A DNA stretch of 64,000 nt from Ustilago trichophora (taxonomy: Eukaryota; Basidiomycota; Ustilaginomycetes; Ustilaginales; Ustilaginaceae): assembly GCA_900323505.1 (NCBI GenBank), contig OOIN01000004.1, forward strand, positions 558,001-622,000. The letters run 5' to 3'. Position numbers and translations under genes: made by a program. The notes below the pieces were generated by a model that did not search any database, was not told the DNA's origin, and was given only the letters and a program-made list of their open reading frames with translations. This document shows positions 62,027 through 64,000 of this stretch, in pieces (positions within the stretch are counted from its first letter, which is position 1; the number at the start of each line of letters is the position of its first letter).

Positions 62027-63209
62027 ATCTTCCCTTGAAGATCTACACCTTGCTTCGTCTGTTGTTCCTCCCTCCCTCTCCTAGACTATAGACGCATAGT
62101 CGCAGGCACGTTTGCATCAATAGCATTCGCGCTCTCCTATGCTTTTTCCTCTCCCTTCTTAGATTCCTTGCTCTCTTTCTCTCTTTTGACTCACGCATTA
62201 TGGGCTTTTAGTATTTGTATCCTATACTCCTCTCACATACGCTCGCCGATGTTTTCTCCCTCCCTCGCGGGCCCGTTCATTCGGGGCACCCAGGGTATTG
62301 GGGGACCATTCGTGTATACGGGCGCTTCACATAGATTTTTCTCCTCTTGCTTTCATTCCTTCTCGTGTCACCGAGTTGTTAATCGAAAAAATTGGCGTAT
62401 AGCCATTACTTCCTATTGTCCTTCGTTTGTGATTGTTTGCATTCCACCTCTGAGCATCTTGGTTGGCAATCAGAAACGTATCAATATCTGATACGATGAA
62501 CATGGTGTGACTTGTCGTGAAGAGCGAGGCTCTGGGCTTCATTCGCTGTTCAATAGCGCGAGAGGAGAGACGCGATCGGAAGTATCGAAATCGGGCAGAA
62601 AGCTCCGATTTCAAACAAGAGCTGACCGAAGAGAGCCATCTGATTGGCCTTCTGGAAACGAGTCAGAGCGCGCAAAACTGCGCTTTTCAACGGGGGTTTT
62701 TTTTTTTTTCCTTTTATCTCAAGAGACTGGACCGCTGCCATGCATTTCTAAGGGGCCCTTCATTCGGCTTAATAATGGCGCTTGAAGCGCGCGGTTGGGA
62801 ATGGGTTTGGCGGGTTTTTCCTGTTGAAAACGCCCGCTTCCGGAAGGAGAATTGGCTTGATGCCCGGACCCTTCGTCCAACTCACACAGGCACACTCACT
62901 CACTCACTCACTCACTCGTTCACTCACCCCGCACTCTGAGCATTGAAAGCGACACCAAGGGGGAAAAATCTCATTCTTCGCCATCACCCGCTACGTCACG
63001 CTCGCATCAGGCTCCGGTTCATTTGGCCTGAGTTTACGACAGACATCTTACTTGTTCACCACCAACTACACCAAAACACAGGCTTAGACTCATCTCTGTG
63101 CCGCAAGAACCAGGTTCCCCTAGTCGGTTCTCTCCATCTTCACTCTTACACTCTCCGTCTACAGCCGGCAGCCATCGTAGCAAAGCTTGAAAGAGCATAA
63201 CAGCACATC
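62027..63209 (+). other. Spacer: 3' region of secreted-protein gene and ETF-QO promoter
   Basis: It holds CT-rich 3'UTR-like sequence to about 62170, a T11 run near 62699-62709, an (ACTC)n tract at 62893-62924 and C-rich leader sequence before the ETF-QO ATG. No supported gene. Confidence 0.55.
62893..62924. repeat. (ACTC)n microsatellite
   Basis: About seven ACTC units with one interruption, some 290 bases upstream of the ETF-QO start. Confidence 0.9.
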
Positions 63210-64000
63210 ATGTTTGCCGCTCGCGCCACACCAGCTCGTCTGGCGACCGCTCTCCGTGGTCAGGCGGGTCGATCGCTCCGCGCCACTTCAGTCGCCTCTG
63301 GTTCTTCTGCCTCACTCTCCACCCTGGCATCTCGCAGCTGCTTCTCTCACCGAGCCGGCGCTGCTGCTTCCTCTTCTCTCGGACGCGCATTCTCCACAAC
63401 ACCGGCTGCCCGTAGAGCCACTCCCATCGAGGAAGGCGACGGCGAGCCGTTTGACCTGAACACGGTAGAACGTGTCTCGGACGAGGTCGACGTCATCATC
63501 GTCGGTGGCGGTCCCGCCGGTCTCAGTGCTGCCATCAAGATCAAGCAGCTCGCAGAGCAGCGTGGCGAGGAGATTCGCGTTGTCGTACTCGAGAAGGGTC
63601 CCGAGGTCGGAAACCACATTCTCTCGGGTGCCGTCATCCAGACCAATGCCCTCGATGAGCTTCTTCCTGACTGGAAGGAGCTCGGCGCTCCCCTCAACCA
63701 GCCCGCCCTCGAAGACCAGATGCGCTTCCTCACACCCACCGGATCCTTCCCCATGCCGCATCCGCCCCAGATGTCCAACAAGGGCAATTACATTGTCTCG
63801 CTCTCCCGTGTCGTCTCGTGGCTCGGTGAGCAGGCCGAGGCTGCTGGAGTCGAGATCTATCCCGGATTCGCCGCTGCTCAGCCATTGTGGCAGATGGACG
63901 ATAGTGGCAAGCCCATTGGAATCAAAGGTGTCATCACCAACGAAATTGGCCTCGACAAGTCGCGCAAGCCTAAGGACTCGTTCGAGCCCGGTATGGAGTT
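63210..64000 (+). CDS. Electron transfer flavoprotein-ubiquinone oxidoreductase, 3'-truncated
   Basis: The first 263 codons of ETF-QO (yeast Cir2, human ETFDH) are visible; the rest lies past the window end. The enzyme passes electrons from fatty-acid and amino-acid dehydrogenases, via ETF, to ubiquinone in the mitochondrial inner membrane, using FAD and a 4Fe-4S cluster. The N-terminus is Arg/Ser/Ala-rich without early acidic residues, as in a presequence. The FAD-binding motif VDVIIVGGGPAGLSAA lies near residue 95, followed by VVVLEKGPEVGNHILSGAVI and the segment NALDELLPDWKELGAP, typical of the family. The cluster-binding Cys residues should be beyond the edge. The ATG at 63210 is the first in frame after an upstream C-rich leader. 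Confidence 0.95.
   Translation, partial: MFAARATPARLATALRGQAGRSLRATSVASGSSASLSTLASRSCFSHRAGAAASSSLGRAFSTTPAARRATPIEEGDGEPFDLNTVERVSDEVDVIIVGGGPAGLSAAIKIKQLAEQRGEEIRVVVLEKGPEVGNHILSGAVIQTNALDELLPDWKELGAPLNQPALEDQMRFLTPTGSFPMPHPPQMSNKGNYIVSLSRVVSWLGEQAEAAGVEIYPGFAAAQPLWQMDDSGKPIGIKGVITNEIGLDKSRKPKDSFEPGME

Overview
The window looks like a chromosome segment of a smut-type basidiomycete (Ustilaginomycotina, Ustilago/Sporisorium-like). This rests on an Mcm1-like MADS-box gene resembling Ustilago umc1, mostly single-exon genes, long proteins rich in Ser, Ala, Gln and His, a solitary 5S rRNA gene lying outside any rDNA repeat, fungal GTAAGT/CTAAC introns and large intergenic spaces. The species assignment is inference; the gene families are read directly from motifs.

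Layout, left to right. A 5'-truncated inositol polyphosphate 5-phosphatase (+) converges on eIF3 subunit l (-). An unrecognised Gln/His-rich protein (-) diverges from a mitochondrial UbiB/ABC1-family kinase-like protein (+), which converges on the MADS-box factor (-). A 2.7-kb divergent spacer follows, then an atypical protein kinase-like gene (+) whose reading frame is broken once, and an EF-hand mitochondrial carrier (-). Alpha-tubulin (+, with a 5'UTR intron) converges on an SSD1/Dis3L2-type RNase II-family protein (-, also with a 5'UTR intron). A decayed 1.6-kb Tc1/mariner element sits in the spacer between these two 3' ends. Next are a four-exon gene encoding a PARP-type zinc finger joined to eleven AT-hooks (-), and the RNA cytidine acetyltransferase Kre33/NAT10 (-). 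A 4.3-kb spacer leads to a SABATH-family methyltransferase-like gene (+), a 5S rRNA gene (-) and a Vac1/Pep7-type FYVE protein (+). A stretch of about 7 kb without a supported gene is followed by a secreted tandem double-psi beta-barrel protein (+, one intron, TATA box) and the start of ETF-ubiquinone oxidoreductase (+), cut by the window end.

Most genes are housekeeping: translation and ribosome biogenesis (eIF3l, Kre33, 5S rRNA), cytoskeleton (alpha-tubulin), mitochondria (UbiB-type protein, carrier, ETF-QO), phosphoinositide and endosome functions (5-phosphatase, FYVE protein), and cell-wall or polarity control (SSD1). I see no biosynthetic cluster or operon-like unit. The least ordinary items are the zinc finger/AT-hook protein, the SABATH-like protein, the degenerate second barrel of the secreted protein, the predicted NDR-kinase input of SSD1 with an apparently intact nuclease quartet, and a palindrome (TACTGTACAGTA) that recurs in non-coding DNA far more often than chance predicts.
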